From Cacconaster sp045114175 (GTDB lineage Bacteria > Bacteroidota > Bacteroidia > Bacteroidales > UBA932), in assembly GCA_045114175.1 (NCBI GenBank), contig JBGUJZ010000031.1, forward strand, positions 1-48,904: a stretch of 48,904 nucleotides of DNA, in the 5' to 3' direction. Within the stretch, counting starts at the first letter, position 1; every line of letters begins with the position of its first letter. Of this stretch, positions 38,702 through 47,787 are shown piece by piece. A program made the translations under genes and the position numbers. Under the pieces are notes generated by a model that was not told the DNA's origin, did no database searches, and was given only the letters and a program-made list of their open reading frames with translations.

Positions 38702-39943
38702 ATGAAAAAGAATATCTTTCTTCACGTTGCACTGTTGATGACAGTGCTCTTTGGCGCCGCTTCCTGTGGGGGCGAAGTTGATCCTCCCCAGAAGGAGCTG
38801 CAGCCGCTCAAGGATATTGTCCTGACGCGGGATCAGGCTTCCGTTCAGGCTTGCGAGAATGATTTTGCATTGGGCCTTTTCCGGCAAATCGCAGCCAAGG
38901 AGAAAGACACCAACTTGATGATTTCTCCCTTCAGCGCATCGCTCTGCCTCTCGCTGGCCGCATCGGGTGCAAATGGAGAAACCTTTACGCAGATGGCCTC
39001 CACGCTGGGATTCTCCGGCTTTACGGCCGAGCAGATTGGAAGCTACTACAAGGCAATGTGCGAGGGGCTTTTTGCGGTAGATACCGCCACGCGGATTTCC
39101 ATCGCCAATGCCGTCTGGCCGGCCATGGATTTCCCGCTGAAAAAGAGCTATGCCGACTTTGCCAAACTCTACTACTCCGCTGAGGTGGCTAACCTGAACT
39201 TCGCCACCCAGGATGCGGTGAATACGGTCAACAACTGGGCTTATAAGAATACCAACGGGATGATTCCCAAGATTCTGGATAATCCGGAACCCGCCATCCG
39301 TCTGCTGCTGGCTAACGCGCTCTATTTCAATGGAAAGTGGTCTGGCGGCAAGATGGAATCACAGCAGAAGGATTTTACGAACTTCGCTGGCACCAAGGCC
39401 AAGACCAAGTTCTTGGGCTGTACACGCGAGATGAAATGGTATGCAGGTAAGGGCTACACGGTTTGCAGCGTGCCCTACGGCAACGGTGCTTACCGGATGG
39501 TGATCTTCCTGCCCGACGAGGGGAAGGATCTCTCCACGCTGGTGGCTTCACTGACTCCGGAGGTTTGGAGCAATACGATGCAGGGGCTTCGCGAGTGCGA
39601 GGTGGTCTTCTCGATGCCCGTTTTCAAGAGCGAATACTCGATGGACAGAATCTTCAAGGAGTCGCTCGTAGAGATGGGTATGCAGTTGCCCTTCACGGGC
39701 GCAGCCGATTTCTCCAAACTCTCGGATGAGGCGGTGGGTATTGACGAGATTCTTCAGAAAACGGCCATCGACGTAACCGAGAGCGGAACCGAGGCTGCAG
39801 CCGTTACGGCTATTGTCTATAAGAATACTTCTGTTTCCAATCCGGAGCCACCCAGGGTATTTACGGCAGACCGTCCGTTTGCTTATGCGATTGTGGAGCA
39901 CACCTACAACACCATCCTCTTCATAGGAATCTACGGCAAATAA
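38702..39943 (+). CDS. Serpin-family protease inhibitor lipoprotein
   Basis: A 413-residue predicted lipoprotein (MKKNIFLHVALLMTVLFGAASC, lipobox Cys22). The body is a complete serpin: NLMISPFSASLCLSLAASGA, the shutter region LLLANALYFNGKW, and the hinge ESGTEAAAVTAIV at residues 360-372, which has small residues at P12-P9 as in inhibitory serpins. By alignment with alpha-1-antitrypsin P1-P1' is Thr376-Ser377. It ends with RPFAYAIVEHTYNTILFIGIYGK, a good serpin C-terminus. It may protect the cell surface from host or competitor serine proteases. It starts 12 nt after psd, with no promoter box seen. Confidence 0.94.
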   Translation: MKKNIFLHVALLMTVLFGAASCGGEVDPPQKELQPLKDIVLTRDQASVQACENDFALGLFRQIAAKEKDTNLMISPFSASLCLSLAASGANGETFTQMASTLGFSGFTAEQIGSYYKAMCEGLFAVDTATRISIANAVWPAMDFPLKKSYADFAKLYYSAEVANLNFATQDAVNTVNNWAYKNTNGMIPKILDNPEPAIRLLLANALYFNGKWSGGKMESQQKDFTNFAGTKAKTKFLGCTREMKWYAGKGYTVCSVPYGNGAYRMVIFLPDEGKDLSTLVASLTPEVWSNTMQGLRECEVVFSMPVFKSEYSMDRIFKESLVEMGMQLPFTGAADFSKLSDEAVGIDEILQKTAIDVTESGTEAAAVTAIVYKNTSVSNPEPPRVFTADRPFAYAIVEHTYNTILFIGIYGK

Positions 39944-39964
39944 GCCCTTCACATACAGATATAG

Positions 39965-39994
39965 AAAAAGCCGGCCCGCGGGACCGGCTTTTTT
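39965..39994 (+). terminator. Terminator between the serpin and ferredoxin genes
   Basis: AAAAAGCCGG and CCGGCTTTTTT form the outer stem, with inner CCC/GGG pairs. A and T runs on the two sides suit both strands, so it can serve the convergent ferredoxin gene too. Confidence 0.85.
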
Positions 39995-40018
39995 GACGCG
40001 TCAGAATTCCTTCAGGAA

Positions 40019-40186
40019 TTAAGCCTGCTCGATGGCACCCATCGGGCAAACGCCTGCGCAGGTACCGCAGTCGGCGCAGAGGTTCGGGTCGATCTTGTAG
40101 ATGTCACCGGCGCTGATAGCTCCGACGGGGCATTCGTTGATGCAGGTACCGCAAGCAACGCAGTTGTCAGTAATTTTGTAAGCCAT
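40019..40186 (-). CDS. Small 2[4Fe-4S] ferredoxin
   Basis: A 55-residue protein, too short for many gene callers. It reads MAYKITDNCVACGTC, then NECPVGAI, and repeats this with CADCGTCAGVCPMGAIEQA. Both CxxCxxCxxxCP clusters are complete, giving two [4Fe-4S] centres as in clostridial-type ferredoxins. It is an electron carrier for anaerobic reactions such as pyruvate:ferredoxin oxidoreductase. It lies downstream of the M16 peptidase gene and its terminator; the possible promoter CATCTTTG (40237-40244, minus) has one mismatch. Confidence 0.96.
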   Translation of the reverse strand: MAYKITDNCVACGTCINECPVGAISAGDIYKIDPNLCADCGTCAGVCPMGAIEQA

Positions 40187-40200
40187 GGTTTATGTGTTTT

Positions 40201-40235
40201 AAAAGTACGGCCCGACCATCGGGCCGAGCCGTACT
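40201..40235 (-). terminator. Terminator of the M16 peptidase gene
   Basis: On the minus strand AGTACGG and CCGTACT pair over 7 bp, with an inner 5-bp GC stem and a one-sided bulge; TTTTAAAA follows. A promoter for the ferredoxin, if used, would place this hairpin in its 5' leader. Confidence 0.7.
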
Positions 40236-40256
40236 GCAAAGATGCATCTTTTCCGG

Positions 40257-43157
40257 TTAGTAACCAAAAATTTCTTCGAGGCTCACGCGACGGATCGGGC
40301 CATACTGCTGCAGACCCTTGAGATCCAAGTCTTTCTCGCGGCCCAAGATGCAGATGGTGTACGGACGATTCTTGACGTTCTCCTGCTGGAATTTCACGAC
40401 ATCGTCGAGGGTGTAGCTCGGAACCTTCTCGAAGAGAAGCTTGTCGATCGGCTCAGTCAGGTTCAGTTTGCGTGCGCTCAGATACGACCAGAGGACGTTA
40501 GCCTTGACCACACGGTTGGTGCGGATGTTGGCAATCATGTTCTCCTTGGCCAGGTTGAAGGCTGCTTCGGAAACCGGCATTTCGTTGATAATCTCGTCGA
40601 ATGCTCCGAGCGCATCCATCATCTTGTCGTTCTGGGTAGCGATGAAGTTGGTGTAGTACATCGTGTGGTCCAGATCGCGCGGCAGCACGAAACCGGCGCT
40701 TGCCGAGTAAGCAAGACCGCGTGCCTCACGCATCTCCTGGAAGACGATTGCATTCATACCGCCGCCGAAGTAGTCGTTGTAGAGGCGGATCATCGGAACC
40801 TTCTCAAGATCATAGGTTTCACCGATATTGGAGATGGAAGTCAGATAGATCTGGTTAGCATCGTACGGGGCCAGAATCACATTGTTTTTCTCCGTGATGG
40901 CGTGGCTGTACGGGTTGCCGCTGACAACCGGTGCGAGGGTCTCTGCGCAACGGTGGTTGGCATTGATCTCGTCCACCAGCTGAGCTTCGGTGAGGGGACC
41001 GTAGTAGAGAACTTCGTGCTGGTAGTTGAACAGATTGTGAATCTTTTCTGCCAGTTCCGAATCGGTCAGGCGCATCACATCCGCATTGGAAAGCTGGTTG
41101 CTTGCCGGATTCTTGTCGCCATAGATACCGAACTCACGCAGGCGGGAGAAGCAGCCACGCTGGTTAGCTTTGGCGTTCTGACGCTCCATCAGCGTGTTGG
41201 CCTTCAGCATCTGCAGAGCAGCCGGGTTGGGCTGTGCAGTGGCGATGATCTCTTCGAGCAGCATGAGGGCGGGCTCCATGTTCTCTGCAAGACCGCTGAG
41301 CGAAACATAGGTGCGCTCACCCGTGCAGGAGACATCGAAGTGGCATGCCAGGGAGTAGAAAGCCTTCTGGATATCTTCCGGCGAGAGGGTCTCGGTGCCC
41401 AGGAAGCGGAGGTAGTCTGCTGCGAACGGAAGTTTGTTGTCTGCATAGCTGCCCGTTTCGAAGACGAAGTCGAGTTCGAAGGTACCGTTGGTTACATTCT
41501 GCTTGTAGAGTACCGGAATGCCAGCCTTAGCCTCGCATTTCTTCAGGTCGCGGTTGTAATCCACGAAGACCGGTTCAATGGGTTTGACCTGAGCGTTCTG
41601 GATCTCTTTCAGGAAGTCGCTGCAAGCGTCACGGTTGGTGAAGATCGGGGTGATCTGCGGCTTGGCGATACGGGGATCGTTCGGGTCTTTCTTCTGAAGC
41701 TTGTTGACCTGTACATAGTTGTCGCCGAAATATTCATTGGCGAATGCTACGAGTTCATCTTTGGTGACGGCGGAAACCTTGTCGATTCGGCCAATATAGT
41801 CGGCCCAGGAGATCTCGTTGATGAAGCAATCCACTTCAGCGTTCACCATTGCGCGGGTAGATTCACGCTGGCGGGTCATGTAAAGCTTCTGGTTGTTGAC
41901 GATGGCCTTGAGCAGTTCTTCGTCGAACTCGCCGCGTTTGATCTTCTCGATTTCAGCGAGGCCGAGGTCGCGGAGTTCGTCGAGCGTCTGTCCTTTTTTG
42001 GGCTCCGCCATTACGAAGAATGCGGTGTAGTCGGCAAACTCCCAGGTGAAAGCTGCCATACCGAGCGTCTTCTGCTGCTGGTTGATGTCGAGGTCAATCA
42101 GGCCGGCGGTGCCGTTGTAAAGTACCTGTCCGAAGAGGTCGAGCAGATAAGCTTTCTCATCGTTGGCACCCGGGAAACGCCATGCCAGGGTTACGGACGG
42201 GGATTCGAGTCCGAGCACCTCTTTGACGATCGGCTTTTCAATGGGCTTCTCCGGCTCATATTCCATCTTCTTGAGGTCCGGGTTGGGCTTCATGCCACCG
42301 AAGTACTTGTCAATGATCTTCACGGCTTTGTCCGGATCAAAGTCACCTGCAAGGCAGACGGCCATGTTGTTCGGCACATACCAGAAGTCGTGGTACTTCT
42401 TGATGTTGGTGATGGAGGGGTTCTTGAGGTGTTCCGGCCAACCAATCACGGGCGTGTGGTAGGTGTGGTTCTCGAAGAGGGCGCCGGTAACGCCAGCGAT
42501 AATCTTGCGCTGGTCCTGGGTAGCGCTCATGTTGTACTCTTCGTAGATGGTTTCCAACTCGGTGTGGAAGCCGCGGAGCACACAGTTCTCGAAGCGGTCA
42601 GCCTGGATGCGAGCCCAGTTTTCAAGCTGGTTGGAGGGGATGTTCTCCGTGTAGCAGGTCACATCGTAACTCGTGTAGGCGTTGGTGCCGTCGCCGCCGA
42701 TAGCCGACATCAGTTTGTCGTATTCGTTCGGGATGGCGATTTTGGAAGCCTCGTAGGAAATCGAGTCGATCGTGTGGTAGATGGCCTTGCGCTCAGCGGG
42801 GTCGGTGGTCTGGCGATAGACTTCGAAGAGTCTTTCGATTTCGTCCAGCATCGGTTCCTCGAGTTCGTAGTTCTGGGTACCGAACTGCTTTGTGCCCTTG
42901 AACATCAGGTGCTCAAAATAGTGTGCGAGGCCGGTGGTCTCCTGAGGGTCGTTCTTGCTACCCACCTTGACAGCGATGTGCGCATCAATACGGGGAGCGT
43001 CTTTGTTGACGATGGTGTAAATCTTCAGGCCGTTATCCAGCGTATAGATGCGGGCTCCGGTCGGATCGCCCTTCACCGTTTCGTAGCTGTAGCGGCTGCA
43101 GGAAGCGGCCAGCACGGTCAGGGTCACCATCAGAATGATTTGGAAAAATCTTTTCAT
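40257..43157 (-). CDS. M16 family zinc protease lipoprotein (two M16 units)
   Basis: A 966-residue predicted lipoprotein starting MKRFFQIILMVTLTVLAASC (lipobox Cys20) at 43157; the longer frame upstream covers the divergent promoter region and is not used. The first M16 unit has the inverted zinc motif HYFEH at residues 79-83 and a downstream Glu. The second unit, starting near residue 520, lacks the HxxEH site and would be the structural half of the clamshell. M16 enzymes degrade short peptides held between the two halves. The protein is likely periplasmic or surface-exposed. A terminator and the small ferredoxin gene follow. Confidence 0.92.
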   Translation of the reverse strand: MKRFFQIILMVTLTVLAASCSRYSYETVKGDPTGARIYTLDNGLKIYTIVNKDAPRIDAHIAVKVGSKNDPQETTGLAHYFEHLMFKGTKQFGTQNYELEEPMLDEIERLFEVYRQTTDPAERKAIYHTIDSISYEASKIAIPNEYDKLMSAIGGDGTNAYTSYDVTCYTENIPSNQLENWARIQADRFENCVLRGFHTELETIYEEYNMSATQDQRKIIAGVTGALFENHTYHTPVIGWPEHLKNPSITNIKKYHDFWYVPNNMAVCLAGDFDPDKAVKIIDKYFGGMKPNPDLKKMEYEPEKPIEKPIVKEVLGLESPSVTLAWRFPGANDEKAYLLDLFGQVLYNGTAGLIDLDINQQQKTLGMAAFTWEFADYTAFFVMAEPKKGQTLDELRDLGLAEIEKIKRGEFDEELLKAIVNNQKLYMTRQRESTRAMVNAEVDCFINEISWADYIGRIDKVSAVTKDELVAFANEYFGDNYVQVNKLQKKDPNDPRIAKPQITPIFTNRDACSDFLKEIQNAQVKPIEPVFVDYNRDLKKCEAKAGIPVLYKQNVTNGTFELDFVFETGSYADNKLPFAADYLRFLGTETLSPEDIQKAFYSLACHFDVSCTGERTYVSLSGLAENMEPALMLLEEIIATAQPNPAALQMLKANTLMERQNAKANQRGCFSRLREFGIYGDKNPASNQLSNADVMRLTDSELAEKIHNLFNYQHEVLYYGPLTEAQLVDEINANHRCAETLAPVVSGNPYSHAITEKNNVILAPYDANQIYLTSISNIGETYDLEKVPMIRLYNDYFGGGMNAIVFQEMREARGLAYSASAGFVLPRDLDHTMYYTNFIATQNDKMMDALGAFDEIINEMPVSEAAFNLAKENMIANIRTNRVVKANVLWSYLSARKLNLTEPIDKLLFEKVPSYTLDDVVKFQQENVKNRPYTICILGREKDLDLKGLQQYGPIRRVSLEEIFGY

Positions 43158-43194
43158 TTCTTGATAGTTATGAGTTGATGATTGGATTTTGGTA

Positions 43195-43202
43195 CAAAAA
43201 TA
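43195..43202 (-). promoter_or_regulatory. -7 promoter box of the M16 protease gene
   Basis: Minus-strand TATTTTTG. The leader is about 34 nt. Confidence 0.55.
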
Positions 43203-43228
43203 GAAAACAGATTCTAATGAATAAAACT

Positions 43229-43236
43229 TATCTTTG
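43229..43236 (+). promoter_or_regulatory. -7 promoter box of the DUF1573-meaB operon
   Basis: TATCTTTG with a leader of about 27 nt. It is back to back with the M16 promoter, 26 nt apart. Confidence 0.6.
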
Positions 43237-43266
43237 TAATTCTTATTGCTATTAGACTGAATAGAG

Positions 43267-44409
43267 ATGGGAAAGGTTGCAAGGATTCTGCTGTTTTTTT
43301 GTGTGCTGCTCTCCAGCGCGCAACTTCGGGCCGACGAACCACGCTGGTATCCGGAGGAGCAGGTGCTCTCTTTCGTAGGGGGCAAGGTCTTTGACTTCGG
43401 CGACATACTGCTCTCTGACGGCCCCGTGAAGTGCTCCTTCACCCTCAAGAACATCGCCGCTTTCCCCATCACCATCCATAACATCATCTCCTCCTGTGGC
43501 TGTACTACGCCCGTCTGGCCCCGGACTCCCATTGCGCCGGGTGACAGCGCCACTATCTCGGTGACCTTTACCAACGACCAGGGCCCCTTCCCATTCGATA
43601 AAACCCTGACGGCCTATATCTCCAGCCTGCAACGGCCGGTGCTGCTGCATGTGCGGGGCGTCAGCCACGAGAAGAACAAGAGCCTGGATGACCGTTTCCC
43701 GGAGCATCTGGGCGCGCTGGGACTGCGGACCCTCGAGGTGAATCTGGGCAATGTGGAGCAGGGGAAAGCCAAGGCTGAGCGGATTTCTGTGGCCAACCTT
43801 TCCGCGGAGCCGCTTCATATCGAGTTGATGGATGCCGATCCGGGTCTGACCTTCTCGCTTTCCGCCGATCCAATCCCGCCCAAGAGCACCGCCACGCTGC
43901 TCGTTTCGTTCGATTCGCGCCAGCTGAAGACACCGCTCTGGGGACGCCAGAACTTCCGGGCTATCTTCAAGGTGGCTGGCAAGAAGTATCCCAACCCGCT
44001 GATAATCCGCTCCTTCCTGCGTGACGATTTTTCGAATCTTACCGCGGAAGAGGTGGCTGCCGGCCCCAAGGCTACAGCCACGATGAGCTACTTTGAATTC
44101 GGTGAAGTGGCGGCCGGCACCCATATCGATGCCCGCTTCCAAATCAAGAATACGGGCCGCAGCGACCTCATTATCCGCACCGTGGAATTCGAGAGCGGGG
44201 AGGGGGCCAGTGGCGCTGCCAAGGTGGAGACCCGCTGCCCGCTCACCATCCGTCCGGGAGCCACGGCTACCCTGCGCGTCTCGCTGGAAACGGCGGGCCT
44301 GAAGGGTGAAGTGCTGGATGTGCTGACGCTCGTCACCAACGCTCCCTCCAAACCGCTGGTCAACCTGTTCCTGACCGGCTACGTCAAACCTGCAACTGCT
44401 AAGAAATAA
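43267..44409 (+). CDS. DUF1573 domain exported protein
   Basis: A 380-residue protein with a signal peptide (MGKVARILLFFCVLLSSAQLRA). The DUF1573 Ig-like motif FDFGDILLSDGPVKCSFTLKN, followed by IISSCGCTTPVWPRTPIAPG, begins near residue 40, and related units recur (FEFGEVAAGTHIDARFQIKN and TIRPGATATLRVSLET), suggesting three stacked Ig-like domains. DUF1573 proteins are common in Bacteroidota and exported; their role is unknown, and a structural or binding role at the cell envelope is likely. The stop overlaps the meaB ATG by 1 nt (TAATG). Confidence 0.85.
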   Translation: MGKVARILLFFCVLLSSAQLRADEPRWYPEEQVLSFVGGKVFDFGDILLSDGPVKCSFTLKNIAAFPITIHNIISSCGCTTPVWPRTPIAPGDSATISVTFTNDQGPFPFDKTLTAYISSLQRPVLLHVRGVSHEKNKSLDDRFPEHLGALGLRTLEVNLGNVEQGKAKAERISVANLSAEPLHIELMDADPGLTFSLSADPIPPKSTATLLVSFDSRQLKTPLWGRQNFRAIFKVAGKKYPNPLIIRSFLRDDFSNLTAEEVAAGPKATATMSYFEFGEVAAGTHIDARFQIKNTGRSDLIIRTVEFESGEGASGAAKVETRCPLTIRPGATATLRVSLETAGLKGEVLDVLTLVTNAPSKPLVNLFLTGYVKPATAKK

Positions 44410-45536
44410 TGGAAAAACCCGTTGCACACCAGGGCGATTTCTTCCCCGACTACGACAACAAAGACAGCAGTCTGATTGTCAACGAAGGCGTCAAGCAGCC
44501 GCCCATCATGAACCCTTATGTCAAAAAGTTCTATCGGAAGAAACCTGAAATTCTCTCCGTAGATCAGTATATGGAGGGCATCACCTCCGGCAATACGACC
44601 ATTTTGAGCCAGGCCATTACGCTGGTGGAGAGCTATCTGCCGGAGCATCGCGCCGTGGCGCAGGAGATCATTCGCCGCTGCCAGCCCATCTCTGCGGAGC
44701 GTCGCTCCATGCGTATCGGCATCACGGGCGTGCCGGGTGCCGGCAAGAGTACCTTTATCGAGGCATTCGGATCGTACATGACCTCGCGCGGCCATAAGCT
44801 GGCGGTGCTGGCCATCGACCCGAGCTCTGAGCGCACCAAGGGCAGTATTTTGGGCGACAAAACCCGCATGGAGACCCTCTGCCACGATCCCAACGCCTTT
44901 ATCCGCCCTAGCCCGAGCGCCGGTTCGCTGGGAGGTGTGGCGCGCAAGACCCGGGAGACCATCCTGCTCTGCGAGGCGGCCGGATTTGATACGGTTTTCG
45001 TGGAAACCGTAGGTGTGGGCCAGAGCGAGACGGCTGTCCATTCCATGACGGATTTCTTCCTGCTGCTCCTGATCTCGGGTGCAGGCGACGACCTGCAGGG
45101 CATCAAGCGTGGCATCATGGAGATGTCGGACCTGATCAACGTGACCAAGGCCGATGGTAACAATATCGAAAAGGCCCAGATGGCCCGCGTGCTCTACGTG
45201 AATGCACTGCACCTCTTCCCGCCCACCGAATCGGGTTGGGTGCCCACCGCCGTCACTTCATCGGCCGTTACAAAAGCAGGCCTCGACGAAATCCTGCACA
45301 AGATTGAATCTTATTTTGAACTGGTGCGCGGCAACGGCTATTATGACAAACGTCGCCGTGAGCAGGCCCGCTACTGGATGTACGAAAGCATCAACGAATC
45401 GCTCAAGGCGATGTTCTACGAGAATCCCGTCATTGAAAAGTTGTTGCCGGAATACGAAGAGGCGGTGCTCGAGGGCAAGCTGGAGTCTTTCACTTCCGCT
45501 GCCGAACTCATTGATAAATACAAGGAAAATAGCTGA
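44409..45536 (+). CDS. meaB: Methylmalonyl-CoA mutase-associated GTPase MeaB
   Basis: A 375-residue G3E-family GTPase. Walker A is GITGVPGAGKSTFIEAFG, the base-recognition segment follows ILGDKTRMETL, and FVETVGVGQSE, then DLQGIKRGIMEMSDLINVTKAD, are typical for MeaB/ArgK. It guards and repairs B12-dependent methylmalonyl-CoA mutase by gating cofactor entry. The mutase genes are outside the window. This implies a cobalamin-dependent propionate or succinate route, which matters for the cbiK remnant at the end of the window. It overlaps the neighbour on each side by 1 nt. Confidence 0.95.
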   Translation: MEKPVAHQGDFFPDYDNKDSSLIVNEGVKQPPIMNPYVKKFYRKKPEILSVDQYMEGITSGNTTILSQAITLVESYLPEHRAVAQEIIRRCQPISAERRSMRIGITGVPGAGKSTFIEAFGSYMTSRGHKLAVLAIDPSSERTKGSILGDKTRMETLCHDPNAFIRPSPSAGSLGGVARKTRETILLCEAAGFDTVFVETVGVGQSETAVHSMTDFFLLLLISGAGDDLQGIKRGIMEMSDLINVTKADGNNIEKAQMARVLYVNALHLFPPTESGWVPTAVTSSAVTKAGLDEILHKIESYFELVRGNGYYDKRRREQARYWMYESINESLKAMFYENPVIEKLLPEYEEAVLEGKLESFTSAAELIDKYKENS

Positions 45537-46642
45537 TGGATTGGCTTGACATTCTTTTTGATACGCTCCGCAACGGATTGCTGGTCACCGGTTTGGTGAC
45601 GGTGATGATGTTGCTCATTGAATATCTCAACGTGCAAACGCAGGGCCGCTGGTCGCACAGCCTGCAGGGCTCCGGCTTCAAGCAGGTACTGCTGGGTGCG
45701 TTGCTGGGTATTATCCCGGGCTGCATGGGCGGCTTTGCTGTCGTATCACTCTACACCCACGGTCTGGTGGGATTCGGCGCACTGATTGCCATGATGATCG
45801 CCTCTTCGGGCGATGAGGCTTTCGTGATGCTGGCCACCATTCCGCGAGAGGCGCTGATTCTTTCGGGCGTGCTGCTGGTGCTGGCCATCCTTGCCGGCCT
45901 GGTGGCCAACCTGTTCTCAAAAAAGCGCACCGTTCCGGTTTGCGATCAGCCCTACGAAGTGCATACCTGCGATGAGCATCACCATGATGCGGAAGGCCAC
46001 TGCGCTCCCGATGCCGATTGCCCGCATGCCAGCCTCCGCAACCTGCTTCACCCTTCCTGGCAGCGCATTGTACTGCTGGTGGGCGTCGTGCTCTTTGCCG
46101 TGGCGCTCGCTTTCGGCCTGCTGGAGCACGAGCACGAAGGGGAGGGGGCGGAACACGCCGGCCATCTGGCCATCCTGGATGAGTATTGGCTGAACCTACT
46201 CTTCGCGGTAATCAGCCTTTTCGTGGCGTGGATCATTGCCACCGCCAAGGAACACTTCATCCGTGAGCATCTCTGGAACCACGTCATTCGCAAGCACTTG
46301 CTGCGTGTCTTCTGCTGGACATTCGGAACCTTGCTGGTGATCGGAATCGGTCTGGCCTACTTTGATATTGCCACCTGGACCAGCAACAACATTCCCTTCA
46401 TGATCTTGCTGGCTGCACTGATCGGTATCATTCCCGAATCCGGTCCGCACTTGATGTTTGTCACCCTCTTTGCCGGCGGCCTGGCACCCTTCTCGGTGCT
46501 GCTCGCCAGCAGCATCTCGCAGGACGGCCATGCCGGCCTCCCGCTGCTCGCCGAGAGTAAGGCCGGCTTCTTCAAGGCCAAACTTATCAACGTGGCCATC
46601 GCCTTGGCCTGCGGATTTGCACTATACGCCTTTGGATTGTAA
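45536..46642 (+). CDS. Putative manganese-type metal transporter with His/Cys-rich loop
   Basis: A 368-residue membrane protein with about ten helices in two related halves: GALLGIIPGCMGGFAVVSLY in the first, AALIGIIPESGPHLMFVTLF in the second. This repeat and the conserved GDEAFVM motif fit a family that databases name putative manganese transporter. A central hydrophilic loop (CDQPYEVHTCDEHHHDAEGH, then CAPDADCPH) can bind metal ions, and a second acidic-His patch (EHEHEGEGAEHAGH) is on another loop. Direction of transport is unproven. It overlaps meaB by 1 nt. Confidence 0.7.
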   Translation: MDWLDILFDTLRNGLLVTGLVTVMMLLIEYLNVQTQGRWSHSLQGSGFKQVLLGALLGIIPGCMGGFAVVSLYTHGLVGFGALIAMMIASSGDEAFVMLATIPREALILSGVLLVLAILAGLVANLFSKKRTVPVCDQPYEVHTCDEHHHDAEGHCAPDADCPHASLRNLLHPSWQRIVLLVGVVLFAVALAFGLLEHEHEGEGAEHAGHLAILDEYWLNLLFAVISLFVAWIIATAKEHFIREHLWNHVIRKHLLRVFCWTFGTLLVIGIGLAYFDIATWTSNNIPFMILLAALIGIIPESGPHLMFVTLFAGGLAPFSVLLASSISQDGHAGLPLLAESKAGFFKAKLINVAIALACGFALYAFGL

Positions 46643-46671
46643 TTATTGTAAAATCAAGCTATTATAAAGCC

Positions 46672-47223
46672 ATGAAAGTACTTAAAATCGCCCTGGCCGT
46701 CCTGCTCCTGGCAGCGGCTCCCGTCGTCTCTTCCGCACAGGAGAATCCGCTCCTGAAACAGACGGTCGAAATCGTTGAACTGGATGTCAACGAAAGCAAC
46801 TTGCATTTCTCCATCTTCGATATGCCGGAAGGGGATGCACACAATTACTATCTCGACCTGGGAACCCTCGGAATCGGTGATGCCTTCGTGCAGCTGCACC
46901 TCGATCCGCTCTCCCATCTCTTTATCTTCCTGGGCAATACGCTTGCAGAAGCGCAGGTCGCTATGGATGACCTGAAGGCTTTCGCCAAGCAGCAGCACGC
47001 TACGACCCGTGAGATGATGGGTACCCTCTCCGTGGGCAATCCGCTGACCGGTACGCCCGAGCCGCTCTATCTGACCGTCCGCAAAGGGCTGTTCTCCAGC
47101 AATGTGGAATTCAGTATCCACCGCGAAAGCGCCGTTCGCTCAACCTGGATTGCCAAGAGCGATATCGGTTCTCTCGCTTCCAGCCTGAAGATTTACCGTA
47201 AACTCCACAAAAAACAGAAATAA
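46672..47223 (+). CDS. Hypothetical exported protein
   Basis: A 183-residue protein with a clear signal peptide (MKVLKIALAVLLLAAAPVVSSAQ) and no membrane helix in the mature part. Around residue 100 a helix (AEAQVAMDDLKAFAKQQH) precedes a strand-rich C-terminal half ending in a basic KLHKKQK tail. I do not recognise the family. It lies 29 nt after the metal-transporter gene and overlaps the next exported protein by 1 nt, so the two are translated together and may work together in the periplasm. Confidence 0.75.
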   Translation: MKVLKIALAVLLLAAAPVVSSAQENPLLKQTVEIVELDVNESNLHFSIFDMPEGDAHNYYLDLGTLGIGDAFVQLHLDPLSHLFIFLGNTLAEAQVAMDDLKAFAKQQHATTREMMGTLSVGNPLTGTPEPLYLTVRKGLFSSNVEFSIHRESAVRSTWIAKSDIGSLASSLKIYRKLHKKQK

Positions 47224-47780
47224 TGAAAAAGCTATTCGTTGCCCTGCTGTTCGTGGCAGTTTCACTTTCCGTATCAGCCCAGAACCTGAAGATCAACCGT
47301 CTGGAGATGGGTGCCAACTTCGGCCAGGTCGCCTCATTTTCCAATTATGCCCGGCTGTGCCTGGGTGGTAACGTGCTGTACAACGGTATCTATGCCGACT
47401 TCCTGCACGCTTATCCCGAGCATCACTTCGATCACCAGGTAACCGATACGCAGTGGAATGACACCAGTGCCTTCTGCATCAATGCCGGTTATCAGTTCCC
47501 GATTCTGAGCTGGCTGCGCCTGATGCCGCTCGTTGGTTATTGCCAGACGAACGAGGGCATCACGGACGGTTCTTCCGTCAACATCAGCACCGACGGGGAC
47601 AACACCACCTGGTATCACACCTACCGGGTTACGCCCGGCACCCGTGTGCACAAGTTCAACTATGGCGGCGGCATCTCCGTCCAGCCCCTCAAGTGGTTCA
47701 GTATCAACGCAGTCTTCTCACGCAACGCCATTTACGGCGGCATCGCGCTGGACGTCCTCTCCTTCGCAAACCAGAAGTAA
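47223..47780 (+). CDS. Hypothetical exported protein, outer-membrane-barrel-like
   Basis: A 185-residue protein with the signal peptide MKKLFVALLFVAVSLSVSAQ. The mature part alternates polar and aromatic or hydrophobic residues (LEMGANFGQVASFSNYARL, FCINAGYQFPILSWLRLMP), as in a small beta-barrel of about eight strands. It does not end in the usual terminal aromatic residue, so membrane insertion is unproven. No family is recognised. It shares a 1-nt overlap with the previous gene; the cbiK remnant converges 7 nt after its stop. Confidence 0.7.
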   Translation: MKKLFVALLFVAVSLSVSAQNLKINRLEMGANFGQVASFSNYARLCLGGNVLYNGIYADFLHAYPEHHFDHQVTDTQWNDTSAFCINAGYQFPILSWLRLMPLVGYCQTNEGITDGSSVNISTDGDNTTWYHTYRVTPGTRVHKFNYGGGISVQPLKWFSINAVFSRNAIYGGIALDVLSFANQK

Positions 47781-47787
47781 GGAACCG

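Noticed and set aside
40242..43178. A 978-codon open frame opposite the M16 protease
   Set aside because: It mirrors the protease gene through GC-rich codon use, shows no recognisable family and runs through the protease stop and promoter. The protease frame has a lipobox and a zinc motif.
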